From Cognatundibacterium rivi (lineage in GTDB: Bacteria; Pseudomonadota; Gammaproteobacteria; Burkholderiales; Burkholderiaceae_D), in assembly GCF_018139565.1 (NCBI RefSeq), contig NZ_JAGSPK010000003.1, positions 248,001-312,000 on the forward strand: 64,000 nt of DNA. The letters are read 5' to 3'. Below are positions 9,497-18,400 of the stretch, piece by piece. The notes below the pieces were generated by a model. That model saw only the letters and a list, made by a program, of their open reading frames with translations. It was not told the DNA's origin and did no database searches. The position numbers were made by a program, and so were the translations under genes. The stretch's first letter is position 1, and each line of letters opens with the position of its first letter.

Positions 9497-10924
9497 TCAG
9501 TGTGCCGTGGCTGGTTCACTGGCACTGCCAGCACCAGTCACACTCATGCGTTCAGGGCGGCCTATCATGGATGCCTGCAAAGCAGCATCTGCGAGCCAGA
9601 ATTGCTGTTCCGCGTTAATCGCCGCAATCACACTGCTGATCTGTTCCCGGCTATCGGCCAACAGATCAAATACACTGATGAACATGCCGTTGTAGCGCAG
9701 TTGATTTTCTTGCGAAATACGTTTGCGCAAAGGCAGAATTTCATGTTGATAGTGATGGGCGATATCGTAACTGGTGCGATATGCCGAGTAACTTTCACGC
9801 AACTCAGATGCGGCATTGCGCAGCGTGTTTTCCAGGCGATAACTGGCTGCCAGCGTCGCCGCATTCATTGCATCACGCTGCAATTGACCGCTATCGAACA
9901 CGGGCAAGCGCACACCGATTTCCACGCCCCGTTTTACATCGCTGGTTTTACTTGTGTTATCAAAAATCGTATTACGCTTTACCGAGAGTTCGATATCCGT
10001 CAAGCTGGCCGCCAGCGTCAAACCTTGCTGCTTTGCGGCGGTATCCAGCAAGGCTTGCGCCATGCGGACATCGAGGCGATGTTCAGTCGCGACCCCAGCG
10101 ATTTTTTCGGCCGGATAAACGGCGTCAGGCAAATCAGGCAGATGCTCGGGCAAACGCAAACGTGCCAGCTGATCGCTTGTCAGCCCCAGCAAGCGCACCA
10201 ATCCCTCGCGAGCCGCCGTATTGCTGTGGCGTGCAGCCGCCAGTTGCGCAACGGCATCCGCATAAAAAGCACGCTGTCTGGCGGCTTGTAATTGATTGAA
10301 GTTACCGGCACTGCGCATACGTTGCGCCAGTTCTGCACCGGCTTCAGCCGCATCACTGACTTGCATCGCATAACTCAGAATTTGCTGCGCAGCGACGGCC
10401 TTTACCCACGCTGCCCTTACCTGCGTGATGCGGTCAATCAACTCATTACTGAATTGCCATTGCTCTGCCTCTATTTTGCTTTGAGCAATCGCATTCCGGC
10501 GCGGTAACGTCAGCACATCCAGCAAGCCAACACTGATCGTGCGCGCAATTTCAAGTTCATCGACAAAACGGCTGCGCTCGATACTGAAGAACGGGTTAGC
10601 AATACGGCCTTGTTGTGCTGCGTTCGCCCCGTTCGCCCAGTATTGCGCAAGCATGGCCTGGAATCCCGGGCTATTCGTCAGCGCAATCTGCACTGCATCG
10701 TTTTGTGAAACCGGCTCTTGCAGCAAGCGATCTGCGGTCGCTTGCAAACGGGATTTTTGTTCGGCATTAAACGCTGGTTTCAGCGATGATTGTGTGAACG
10801 CAGAAAACTGCTGATTGATTTGATCAACAGATTTTTCCGCTTCAAAACTGGTACAGCCAGCCAGCAACATGGCTGACACGAATGGAAGTACAACACCAAA
10901 AGAATTTGGTAAAGGTGGCGACAT
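9497..10924 (-). CDS. TolC-family outer-membrane efflux lipoprotein
   Basis: A 475-residue outer-membrane factor. The chosen ATG at 10924 has a good GAGG ribosome-binding site and gives a signal peptide with a lipobox, SAMLLAGC, so the mature protein is lipid-anchored like CusC or OprM. Two OEP repeats follow, rich in Ala, Gln and long amphipathic helices (for example AAGELAQRMRSAG-type segments and LRNAASELRESYSAY). A longer reading would add 32 residues without a signal sequence. The gene lies directly before the multicopper oxidase, which suggests a role in copper export. No RND pump or adaptor genes are adjacent in this window. Confidence 0.85.
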   Translation of the reverse strand: MSPPLPNSFGVVLPFVSAMLLAGCTSFEAEKSVDQINQQFSAFTQSSLKPAFNAEQKSRLQATADRLLQEPVSQNDAVQIALTNSPGFQAMLAQYWANGANAAQQGRIANPFFSIERSRFVDELEIARTISVGLLDVLTLPRRNAIAQSKIEAEQWQFSNELIDRITQVRAAWVKAVAAQQILSYAMQVSDAAEAGAELAQRMRSAGNFNQLQAARQRAFYADAVAQLAAARHSNTAAREGLVRLLGLTSDQLARLRLPEHLPDLPDAVYPAEKIAGVATEHRLDVRMAQALLDTAAKQQGLTLAASLTDIELSVKRNTIFDNTSKTSDVKRGVEIGVRLPVFDSGQLQRDAMNAATLAASYRLENTLRNAASELRESYSAYRTSYDIAHHYQHEILPLRKRISQENQLRYNGMFISVFDLLADSREQISSVIAAINAEQQFWLADAALQASMIGRPERMSVTGAGSASEPATAH

Positions 10925-11038
10925 GTCGTCCTCGTTAAAATTCAGATCTGACCTGATACTCTCAGGCATAGTTGAACTCAGTACTGCCATACCCAAAACA
11001 TGAAGTCTGGCAGCAATCACCTGAGTTACAAGAACAAT

Positions 11039-11440
11039 TTAAACGGGAAAATGTTTAGGCGGACGTTCCAGCGCACGCGCAGGAGCCGATGAAAATGAGT
11101 GGAAATCAAGCGGATACACTGTGATCGTGTCGGGTGAACAGCATTGATCCGCTTGCTGCAGCAGTAAGGCGATGCCAATGCAGCAAGGTGACGCCCCTTT
11201 ACAATGATTCTGGGTATCTGGCTTCACCACGTGTACATCCTGCGCAGATACCTGCTGGCCTTGCTTCATCGCATCGCAATGCACAGGACGATTCACAGTA
11301 TCGTTTGTCTCTGCACCTGATGCCGTTTGCGTATTATTTTCATGCACAAATGCCCACATGCCAGTAGCAGCAAAGCCTTGCAAAGGCAGCAGCACCAGCA
11401 TCAGACAAATCAACAGAAAACGCCAAGAATCAGATTTCAT
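11039..11440 (-). CDS. small exported Cys-rich protein of a metal-resistance operon
   Basis: A 133-residue protein with a Sec signal or membrane anchor (residues 5-24, FLLICLMLVLLPLQGFAATG). The mature part holds single and paired cysteines (HCDAM, HCKGASPCC, QCCSP) and ends in an ALERPPKHF motif. Similar short proteins of unknown biochemical role often precede cation-efflux operons; this is recalled knowledge, not a search result. It is the first gene before the TolC-like lipoprotein and multicopper oxidase genes on the same strand, with 114 bases to the next start. A periplasmic copper-binding role is plausible but unproven. Confidence 0.65.
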   Translation of the reverse strand: MKSDSWRFLLICLMLVLLPLQGFAATGMWAFVHENNTQTASGAETNDTVNRPVHCDAMKQGQQVSAQDVHVVKPDTQNHCKGASPCCIGIALLLQQADQCCSPDTITVYPLDFHSFSSAPARALERPPKHFPV

Positions 11441-11485
11441 GAATGAGAACTTACCATAATTCAGTCTGCGCGACCACCGACGACA

Positions 11486-12760
11486 TCAAACTGACGCCAC
11501 ATCCTGCGTCACACGGCCGCTCACTGGCTGCACCTGATTGCGCCCCAGCGACTTAGAAAAATAGAGCCATTGATCAGCACGCTGAACCAGTGTCTCCAGC
11601 GTGTCTTCTGCCAATCTTTCGGCAACACCGAAACTGGCGGTGATATTCAGATGCTGCCCATCCGGCAGAGGTATCTTCAGATCCCGTTCGACGTTCAGGC
11701 GCATTCTCTCGGCGACCTCAATGGCAGCCGGAAGCGACGTCTCAGGCAGGACAATCAGAAATTCTTCGCCGCCATACCGTACCAGCCAGTCGATTTCCGC
11801 GCGCAATTCTCTTTGCAACGACTCGACGAAAACGATCAGCACATCATCACCGACTGCATGTCCGTATCGATCATTCACCGACTTGAAAAAATCGATGTCG
11901 CAAAACACTACAGCCAAATTCCGCTCATAGCGTATCGCTCTGTGTATTTCGCCGGGCATGCGTTCGTTGAAAAACAAACGGTTATAACAACCGGTCAGAA
12001 CGTCCGTCACCGATAATTTCTTTAATCTGTCCATCGCCTGTTGTAGCTGGGTAGTCCGCTCTGACACCAGGGCATCCTGATTTTCTATGTGTTTCTGCAA
12101 ACGATCCTGCATCGTGCGAAAACCATCCACAACCAGATCAATCTCGTTGTGAACATGCCGGGGACCAAGATCCAACTCAAGACGGGTTGCTATTTTATTT
12201 GCCTGAAGATTTTTGACGAAATCGGCTAATTGGCGCATAGGACGTTCAAGATCGCGTCGTAAGATTGTGAAGACAGCAGCAAAAATAAATGCCGTCAGTA
12301 AAAGAACTTCAGCGAGAACAATAAAAAAGCCGCGCGTCACCTCATGACGTAATACGCTGCGATCAACAACTAATTCCATCGTTCCGACACGCGGACCCAC
12401 ACCGTCCGGCGCCGGAATATCAAACATCAGATGTTCATCTGACATTGATTGCCCGCCATTCCCACCGACAAACTGTTGCCCAGTGCTGGCCTTGATAACA
12501 ACGTAAGCAATATTCGTGTTTTTTGTCAGTAAAGAAATCTGTTTGTGTATTGCCTGTAATTCGATGTCCCAAATCGCCAGGGATAACAAGGGGATATGCG
12601 TGTTGGCAACGTCTCTGATGGTCATATCAAAGTTACGCTCTATCGCTCTGTAATTCAGATAGGCCTGCAAACTGCTGAACAGCAAAATACACAGAATGAC
12701 CCATTTAAACACCCGCCGGAACAGCAGACTGGCAATAGGTTGTGACAATCGGCGTTTCAT
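11486..12760 (-). CDS. membrane-anchored GGDEF diguanylate cyclase
   Basis: A 424-residue inner-membrane enzyme expected to make c-di-GMP from two GTP. A transmembrane helix near residues 18-35, a periplasmic sensory region to about 140, a second helix near 143-165, a HAMP-like and coiled-coil segment, and a GGDEF domain from about 250 follow in order. The active site is RYGGEEF. The usual inhibitory RxxD motif five residues before it is not intact (AEID instead), so product inhibition may be weak. Its start overlaps the end of the periplasmic binding protein gene by four bases, which points to coupled translation and a direct sensor partnership. Confidence 0.92.
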   Translation of the reverse strand: MKRRLSQPIASLLFRRVFKWVILCILLFSSLQAYLNYRAIERNFDMTIRDVANTHIPLLSLAIWDIELQAIHKQISLLTKNTNIAYVVIKASTGQQFVGGNGGQSMSDEHLMFDIPAPDGVGPRVGTMELVVDRSVLRHEVTRGFFIVLAEVLLLTAFIFAAVFTILRRDLERPMRQLADFVKNLQANKIATRLELDLGPRHVHNEIDLVVDGFRTMQDRLQKHIENQDALVSERTTQLQQAMDRLKKLSVTDVLTGCYNRLFFNERMPGEIHRAIRYERNLAVVFCDIDFFKSVNDRYGHAVGDDVLIVFVESLQRELRAEIDWLVRYGGEEFLIVLPETSLPAAIEVAERMRLNVERDLKIPLPDGQHLNITASFGVAERLAEDTLETLVQRADQWLYFSKSLGRNQVQPVSGRVTQDVASV

Positions 12761-13884
12761 TGATGTTTTTCGACCTGCGTTAAGATCTGCCGGAAATTAA
12801 AGTCGTATTTTTTTAACTTCGGATTCAGCACTTTACTAAATTTTTTAAAATCAACCTGAGTAAAATCGAGTCTGCCAAAACGACGCTGAAATTTGCGCGC
12901 CTCATCCTTGCTAAAAAGAATAAACATCGAGCGATCCAGTTCCAGCCCTTCCTCTTTGAAATCTTGACCATGATGATAGTCATACAGCATCACAAGAGCA
13001 AAGGCACCAGCGATAAAATGCCCGCCAGCCAACGCAGTCAGGCTACCCGATTCCAGCGCAGCCAATGCCTCAGATGACGTATTGACCGCACTGAAGTAAG
13101 CATCCTTGCCGGGTTGCCCGCCTTTATTTTTCCAGCTGTCCATCGCACCGAATGCCATCAGATCGCTTCCTGCCCAGATCAGCCTTGCCTGGGGGTGACG
13201 CTGAAAAAGCCACTCACTTTGTTCCTGCGCTTTGGCACGGTTCCACTCTGCATACACTTCCTGATCGACCACCACATCTTTTGCTTCGGCGACCGCACGG
13301 CGCATACCTTCATTGCGTTTAAGTGAAGCTGGCGTAGAACGATCTCCGGCAATCGCCAGCATGTGCAGACGGCCATCTGCGCCCTGCATGTGATGTTGCT
13401 GCCCGTGTTGAATCAGCGCCCGCGCTGTCAGATAACCGGCCTCTTCTGCGCGTGGCTCCAGTGAGCCCAGCCATCCCTGAAAGTGTTGCCGCGGAACAGT
13501 GGCAAGCAGACGCTCACTTTGTTCGCGCAAACCACTGAATGCCAGGAAAGTCTTGATATTGGCTGCGTCCAGAATACGGATAACTTCAAATCCTACCGCG
13601 TGATCATTCGACAGAATGACATAGTCCGGCCGGTCTTTCAGCTCACGGGCAGCCAGTTGTTTTGCCTGCGTCAAAGTATTGAGGTGGTTACGGTTTGCGT
13701 ACATCACTTCCAGCCTGACATCCAGATCTTTCGCCGCGGCCAACATACTATTACTTGCCGTCAGCCAGTAGACTTCATCCGGCTTTCCGGGGTTGAGAAA
13801 TGTAACTGACATCGCAGCGGCGTCACAGCAAAGGACACATCCAAGACTGAGACTAACGATGAGCACGCTACGAAGCCAACACAT
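12757..13884 (-). CDS. periplasmic sugar-type substrate-binding protein paired with a diguanylate cyclase
   Basis: A 375-residue periplasmic binding protein of the ribose/LuxP-like type I fold. The first 24 residues form a signal peptide (SLGCVLCCDAAA). The fold signatures are SVTFLNPGKPDEVYW at the first strand, DYVILSNDHAVGFEVI, GDRSTPASLKRNEGMRRA and IWAGSDLMAFGAM. There is no ABC permease or ATPase next to it. Instead the stop overlaps the start of a membrane diguanylate cyclase, as in sensor pairs where the binding protein docks onto the periplasmic domain of its partner (compare LuxP-LuxQ). It has a GGGAGA ribosome-binding site. The ligand is unknown. Confidence 0.88.
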   Translation of the reverse strand: MCWLRSVLIVSLSLGCVLCCDAAAMSVTFLNPGKPDEVYWLTASNSMLAAAKDLDVRLEVMYANRNHLNTLTQAKQLAARELKDRPDYVILSNDHAVGFEVIRILDAANIKTFLAFSGLREQSERLLATVPRQHFQGWLGSLEPRAEEAGYLTARALIQHGQQHHMQGADGRLHMLAIAGDRSTPASLKRNEGMRRAVAEAKDVVVDQEVYAEWNRAKAQEQSEWLFQRHPQARLIWAGSDLMAFGAMDSWKNKGGQPGKDAYFSAVNTSSEALAALESGSLTALAGGHFIAGAFALVMLYDYHHGQDFKEEGLELDRSMFILFSKDEARKFQRRFGRLDFTQVDFKKFSKVLNPKLKKYDFNFRQILTQVEKHQ

Positions 13885-14110
13885 ATCTTCTCCCGAAATA
13901 AAACGCAGTCACTGCATCGGCACGGAATATCGCGACTAAACCTGATCCGAACGCATATCCAGGCAGAGAAAGATCAGGCGCAAGAAAGAACAGTGCGAAC
14001 CATCCCCAGCCAAAATCAGATGCCGGATAAAAAAAGATGGCGGCAGCGAGCACGCATATCCCTTCCAGCCGCAGAATCCAGCGCACTGCGCCAGTTGTTT
14101 CACCCGCCAT
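13868..14110 (-). pseudogene. DUF4260-family membrane protein, C-terminally truncated
   Basis: An 80-residue reading frame with a GGAG ribosome-binding site. Residues 8-50 match the DUF4260 pattern, a small membrane protein: ILRLEGICVLAAAIFFY, then LFFLAPDLSLPGYAFG. Family members continue for another 35-60 residues with a further membrane segment. Here the similarity ends after GYAFGSG, and the last 25 codons run into the start of the binding protein gene, overlapping it by 17 bases. The gene is probably a deletion remnant, although the short product may still be made. Confidence 0.55.
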
Positions 14111-14516
14111 ATCACACTCCTGCCCCGTTCATCTGAAGAAACCATGGCAACAGCACATTAAAAATGTCGCTTGTCTGAGCTTCAGTATTATTTAAAGCGA
14201 TTCAAAATCCGGACGATATGTCCGCTTGCCGGAACTTTCTTCGTCACCATATTGACCGCTGGTAAAAGCGGCGGTGCAAGTTCTCTGGATTATTATGTGG
14301 AAGCATCTGGCCGGTGCCGGAGTGTTAATCCGGTGATCGAGAAACTGACGATGGCGTTGGAATGCTGAAGTTGACTGCTGAAAGACGAGATTATAAAACA
14401 CTTCCGCTGCTCAAAACGGAGTAGTCCGAGCTACATCGACGTTATGTCCGTCAACAACATGCAAAAAAATAATTGATTTTGAACGATCGACGGTCGGATG
14501 TTTCTTCCGCTGGTAT
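14111..14516. other. intergenic region without a convincing gene
   Basis: About 400 bases between the DUF4260 remnant and the end of the GGDEF-EAL gene. Short open frames exist on both strands (for example 14171-14368 plus), but they lack ribosome-binding sites and recognisable similarity. The side near 14111-14170 should hold the promoter for the minus-strand genes. Confidence 0.5.
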
Positions 14517-16775
14517 TCAATGAATTTTAACCGGCGACGAACAGATCAATGGGATGTTTTCCGCAGCGATGGGTCTGGAAATGTAATACCCCTGCAAATA
14601 GTGGCAGCCCATTTTTTGCAGCATACTGATTTGCTGTTCTGTCTCAACCCCTTCGGCGACCAGTTCCAGATCCAGATTGTGTCCCATCGCAATAATGGTG
14701 GAAACCAGGCTTTGGTGTCGTGCACTGCTTTCCAGCGCCATCACAAATGAACGATCGATTTTCAGCGTATTTAAATGAAACTGTGTCAGATAACTGAGCG
14801 ATGAATATCCGGTACCGAAGTCATCCAACGACAATCGCACCCCCATTGCACGGAGATGATTTAAGGTCGTTCTCACATGTGCGCCATCGTCGATCAGCAC
14901 ACGCTCGGTCAGTTCCAGTTCCAGCTGCGCCGGATTTAACTGATTGATTTGCAACGCGCGTTCGACATAGGTAATGAATCGTGTGTCGAGCAATTGACTG
15001 GCCGAGACATTGACACTCATGGTCAGATGCACGCCGCTGGTCTGCCATTCCGCCAGTTGCCGACATGCCTGATTGAGTACCCAGGTGCCGATTTCGACAA
15101 TGATGCCGCTTTCCTCTGCAATTGGTATGAAATGATCCGGCGAGACATTATTAAGTGTGCGGCTGTTCCAACGGAGTAAAGCTTCCACCTTATCAATTCT
15201 GCCCGTTTTCGCATTCGCGACGGGTTGATATAAAAGATAGAGTTCATCGGAAGAAATAGCACTGCGCAACGCGGTGTCGATAACAGCCTCGCGCGCATGA
15301 GAGATCATGCTGGAAGAAAAAAAGCGCAGTTGATTTCGCCCCGCTTTTTTGCCGTCATACATCGCGATATAGGCGTGCTGAATAACGGTGTCGGTATCGG
15401 TGCCATGCTCAGGAATACAAGTCACACCAATACTTGCGGAGAACTGTATATTTTGCTGCAACAAAGGTATTCCACTGGTCAGTATCTGAAACAGATCGTC
15501 GCCGCAGAGTGCTGCTGTCTGTGCCGCAGAACCTGGCTCCAGACCATACATCGCAATGGCAAACTCGTCGCCGCCGAAACGGGCGGTCAGGCTTTTTTCT
15601 GGTAGTGCCCGCTGCAATCGGCCACCAATTTCCCGCAGCAACTGTTCACCGGCGAGGTGCCCGAAGGAGTCATTGATTCGTTTAAACCTGTCGATGTCGA
15701 CCAATAACACGGCGCACTCCAGCCCCTTTTCCTGCGACAGCCCGATCACCCGGGCCAGCTCCTGAGAAAAGCCATGACGATTGAATAGCCCGGTCAAATC
15801 ATCGTAGTGCGCAGCCTTGTGCAGGATCGCCTCTTTTTGTTTGCGCTCGCTGATATCCATCATCTGCACCATGCAGTAAGGACGCCCACGTTCATAGTAG
15901 GGCGAGGAAATCAGCTCTAAAGGCACCTGCCCCTTGTCGGGCAACATAACGACAATATTCTCGACCAAAGGATAATTACCGGCCGCCGCGGCGAATCGTT
16001 TGAAATAGCTCTTGACCGCATGAGCATCCAGCCCGTTCACGTGATTCACCACCGGCGAGCCAACCATGCCTTTCGTTGAGGAATATCCCAGCAAACGCGC
16101 GCCGCGTTCGTTGATGACATGAATGATGCCATCCATGTTCAGAATCAACAGACCATTACTCAGGCAATCAATGGTACGTGCATAACGTTCACGTATTTTT
16201 TCCAGTACTGCATAAATCAGGCAGAGCGTTGACGCTGTTTTGACGATTAATCCAAACATGAACCAGACGTCGAAACGATCAGGGATCAGGTTCAGCGCAT
16301 TGAGCAAATTGTAGCTACCGCGGATGATTAAAATCGTCCCCAAAAGACGAAAGTGATGCTGCATCCACAACACACGTACGCCAGACCATAAAATCACGGC
16401 GCCAAGCAGCATCTTTGTTGTTGTCTCTCTCATGGCTGGCGCGCTGAAAAAAAATAGCGTGAGCAGAAGACAAAGAAGTGCAGATACAGCCGCGATAGGC
16501 ATGACATGCTTACGGCGCAGATTGCCGATGAAATATTCGGTGCCAGCCCAGAATCCGCTGATACTGATGGTCAGCAAACCGGCAGAAAGCAAAGGATGTA
16601 GCTGTTGCGGCGTTTGCTGAAACGCCAGCCCACTGCCACAGGTAATACCTGCCTGACCTGCAGCCCAGAACAGCGCATGCCAGTCATCGCGCTCATGTAG
16701 CCACGGCAGAATCATGGTGATGATCAGAATGACATCGACCACCAGTGAAAAAATAATAAATGTCTGAGTATCCAC
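14517..16775 (-). CDS. membrane PAS-GGDEF-EAL protein
   Basis: A 752-residue c-di-GMP protein. Residues 1-195 contain about six membrane helices and act as the sensory and anchoring part. A PAS domain follows (about 200-315, RTIDCLSNGLLILNMDGIIH), then GGDEF (about 325-490, with RFGGDEF) and EAL (about 500-745). The EAL domain keeps the catalytic set: EALLRW, NVSASQL, ELTERVL, DDFGTGYSSL, KIDRSF and AEGVET, so phosphodiesterase activity is likely. The GGDEF site is intact in sequence, but no RxxD inhibitory site is seen. It could be bifunctional or a GTP-stimulated phosphodiesterase. Only a long upstream gap precedes it, so it is a single-gene unit. Confidence 0.93.
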   Translation of the reverse strand: MDTQTFIIFSLVVDVILIITMILPWLHERDDWHALFWAAGQAGITCGSGLAFQQTPQQLHPLLSAGLLTISISGFWAGTEYFIGNLRRKHVMPIAAVSALLCLLLTLFFFSAPAMRETTTKMLLGAVILWSGVRVLWMQHHFRLLGTILIIRGSYNLLNALNLIPDRFDVWFMFGLIVKTASTLCLIYAVLEKIRERYARTIDCLSNGLLILNMDGIIHVINERGARLLGYSSTKGMVGSPVVNHVNGLDAHAVKSYFKRFAAAAGNYPLVENIVVMLPDKGQVPLELISSPYYERGRPYCMVQMMDISERKQKEAILHKAAHYDDLTGLFNRHGFSQELARVIGLSQEKGLECAVLLVDIDRFKRINDSFGHLAGEQLLREIGGRLQRALPEKSLTARFGGDEFAIAMYGLEPGSAAQTAALCGDDLFQILTSGIPLLQQNIQFSASIGVTCIPEHGTDTDTVIQHAYIAMYDGKKAGRNQLRFFSSSMISHAREAVIDTALRSAISSDELYLLYQPVANAKTGRIDKVEALLRWNSRTLNNVSPDHFIPIAEESGIIVEIGTWVLNQACRQLAEWQTSGVHLTMSVNVSASQLLDTRFITYVERALQINQLNPAQLELELTERVLIDDGAHVRTTLNHLRAMGVRLSLDDFGTGYSSLSYLTQFHLNTLKIDRSFVMALESSARHQSLVSTIIAMGHNLDLELVAEGVETEQQISMLQKMGCHYLQGYYISRPIAAENIPLICSSPVKIH

Positions 16776-17224
16776 GTCTCTCTGTGCATTTCATTGTAGT
16801 AAGCAGCAATTGACAGAACGTAAAACCGGTCTTGTTACCACAAGAAATATTCGAACTGTGTTTGATCAGAAAATGGGTTTTCTGAATTTTCCCGGCGCAA
16901 ATTCGTGCATTGAAGGCGCTTGCCCTCATATTGTCAGAAGTCAACCGGAAAATGAAGCTGGCGAGCGGAAAAGCTGGGTATTAAAAAGCGGCTTAGTATC
17001 AAAGCGTGCGTATACTAGACAATTAATTTCCATGTGGCAATATTTCGCGATTCACATTACTTTTACTGACGTCGCACCGTTCAAGGCAGTTTTTATCGTT
17101 CGCGAACGCCACAACCACGCTAAGGACAAACTGACTGCCGTCATGGGAAGCCATATTCAGCCTCCGCAATCACAGACAAAAATAAAAAATACCCCGCTCA
17201 GCCTGCGTAGCTTTCCGAAACAAT
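16776..17224. other. intergenic region upstream of the GGDEF-EAL gene
   Basis: A 450-base stretch that should hold the promoter of the minus-strand GGDEF-EAL gene. A frame of about 150 codons is open on the plus strand from 16810, but it starts at TTG, has no ribosome-binding site and runs into the dispersed repeat, so I do not treat it as a gene. Confidence 0.5.
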
Positions 17225-17302
17225 GGGGGGTATATGCTAAAAACACCTCAATCTCTAAGTAAAATAAGGGATGTTTATACATACTCCCCGGGAGTATATT
17301 TT
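17225..17302 (+). repeat. dispersed intergenic repeat, copy A
   Basis: One of three related elements in this window (others at 46289 and 50231). It starts with a G-tract followed by TATATGC, contains AATCTCTAAGTAAAATAAGG in the middle and ends with ATACTCCCCGGGAGTATATT. The 5' G-tract/TATAT arm can pair with the 3' ATACTCCCC arm. Copy A shares the central AATCTCTA-GTAAA block most clearly with copy B. Its 3' end stops eight bases before the inverted repeat that marks the left end of the accessory island. Confidence 0.75.
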
Positions 17303-17309
17303 CTATGCT

Positions 17310-17448
17310 TATCGGATATTTCTTATCTCTGAACTCAAAATTCTGATAAATCAAAAGCTTAGGCAAAAAGAAATTACTTATTTCTGAATTGAAAAGCCAG
17401 TTATCTCTGAACTTTTACATCCCCCGTTCACTTATTTATCTTTGAACT
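17310..17448 (+). repeat. left-end array of TTATCTCTGAACT boxes
   Basis: Boxes at 17323-17335 (TTATCTCTGAACT), 17378-17390 (TTATTTCTGAATT), 17401-17413 (TTATCTCTGAACT) and 17436-17448 (TTATCTTTGAACT) point in the same direction. Arrays of this kind at element ends are typical transposase-binding sites in Tn7-, IS21- and Mu-type systems. The family assignment is not made. Confidence 0.65.
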
Positions 17449-17694
17449 AAGAGCAATCCATTGTCGTTAATCAACTGGGAGACAAAATTCAGTGCAAAGC
17501 ACGCACTGGGGTCATCACCAGGTTGACTGCGTATTCCCGTCAAAACCAGTCAAGTATTCTCCATCAACGTCAGCCAGTAATTTTGATCAGAATCAGGTCA
17601 TTGATTCCGGTCGTATACCGACACGCCAAGACTAATCCAGTGAGTGACGGGTGATGGCTGTAAATAATCGGCGGCTTACACCCAAAAGCGGACA

Positions 17695-17877
17695 TTATCC
17701 AAACGTAACTGACTTAGCCCAATGCTCGTAAAGAGCAACCAGCTCTGGCGTTGCACGGTTGTCGTAGGTCGCCGGCGTTTCACTCATAAATGCTTTGGCA
17801 AGACGGTTACGCAGCGCACTCCCTTTGGGCAGGTGCAAGGGTTGATTTCGCAAGCAGGTAAGACGTGGCGCGTTCGC
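17695..17877 (-). pseudogene. C-terminal remnant of an unidentified gene
   Basis: A 60-codon open frame without a start codon at its 5' end reads like real protein (HLPKGSALRNRLAKAF, then TYDNRATPELVALYEHW) and stops at 17695. It is cut off upstream by a stop in the same frame. I do not recognise the family. It lies after the last intact island gene on the same strand and is probably the degraded end of a former cargo gene. Confidence 0.35.
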
Positions 17878-17945
17878 TCAATGGAGTGATGGAAATTGCT
17901 GCCGAGACAGAAACGACACACAATCTGCTTGTAAGCGCTGATGAC

Positions 17946-18344
17946 TCAGTACGCGGTGAGGTCATAAGCAGAGATAACTTTCTGCGGCTGTAAGAATGCC
18001 GTCAACCCCTGAAACCACAACACTTCCAGAAAGTCTCCGCCGATGATCAAGTCTTTGCTACCAACACCTCTGAGGAAGGCTGGCTGAGCGTCCCTAGCCG
18101 ACAATATTTCGAAACCTTTGGTGGCATTAACAAAACTGAGTGTGAACTGGGCGTTATTCGTTAGCCCGGCAAAAGAGCGGACTACGCCATTTTCGATGAC
18201 ATAGTGGCGGCCAATGCCTGAGGCTGTGCGAATTTGAAATGACAGACGTTTTCCCTGAACGTAACGTGCGCAGTTGGGATTGCTATTGATTTTTCGTTGC
18301 AACAATTGGGCAAATGCCCACAACAGAAATTTAAATTTGAACAT
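17946..18344 (-). CDS. SCP2-like sterol/lipid-binding domain protein (tentative)
   Basis: A protein of about 132 residues if it starts at the ATG at 18344 (MFKFKFLLWAFAQLL). A longer reading from 18404 overlaps the previous gene by four bases and adds 20 residues. The middle (RLSFQIRTASGIGRHYVIENGVVRS) and the later GSKDLIIGGDFLEVLWFQGL resemble the SCP2 sterol-carrier fold, in which a hydrophobic pocket binds lipids. The assignment rests on general pattern only. It is the last intact gene of the island operon, just after an alpha/beta hydrolase, so a role in handling a hydrophobic substrate would fit. Confidence 0.55.
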   Translation of the reverse strand: MFKFKFLLWAFAQLLQRKINSNPNCARYVQGKRLSFQIRTASGIGRHYVIENGVVRSFAGLTNNAQFTLSFVNATKGFEILSARDAQPAFLRGVGSKDLIIGGDFLEVLWFQGLTAFLQPQKVISAYDLTAY

Positions 18345-18400
18345 TTGAGGAACTCTTTTGAAATGGAAAATAGGCGTTCTAGTGATGTGATGTAGGCGAG

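Noticed and set aside
14171..14368. A 65-codon frame in the gap before the GGDEF-EAL gene
   Set aside because: No ATG start, no ribosome-binding site, no similarity.
16810..17262. A 150-codon plus-strand frame upstream of the island
   Set aside because: TTG start, no ribosome-binding site, no recognisable domain, and it runs through repeat copy A.
17459..17469. Direct repeat ATTGTCGTTA at 17459 and near 25220 as a target duplication
   Set aside because: The left copy lies inside the proposed element and the right copy outside, so the positions do not fit a target duplication.
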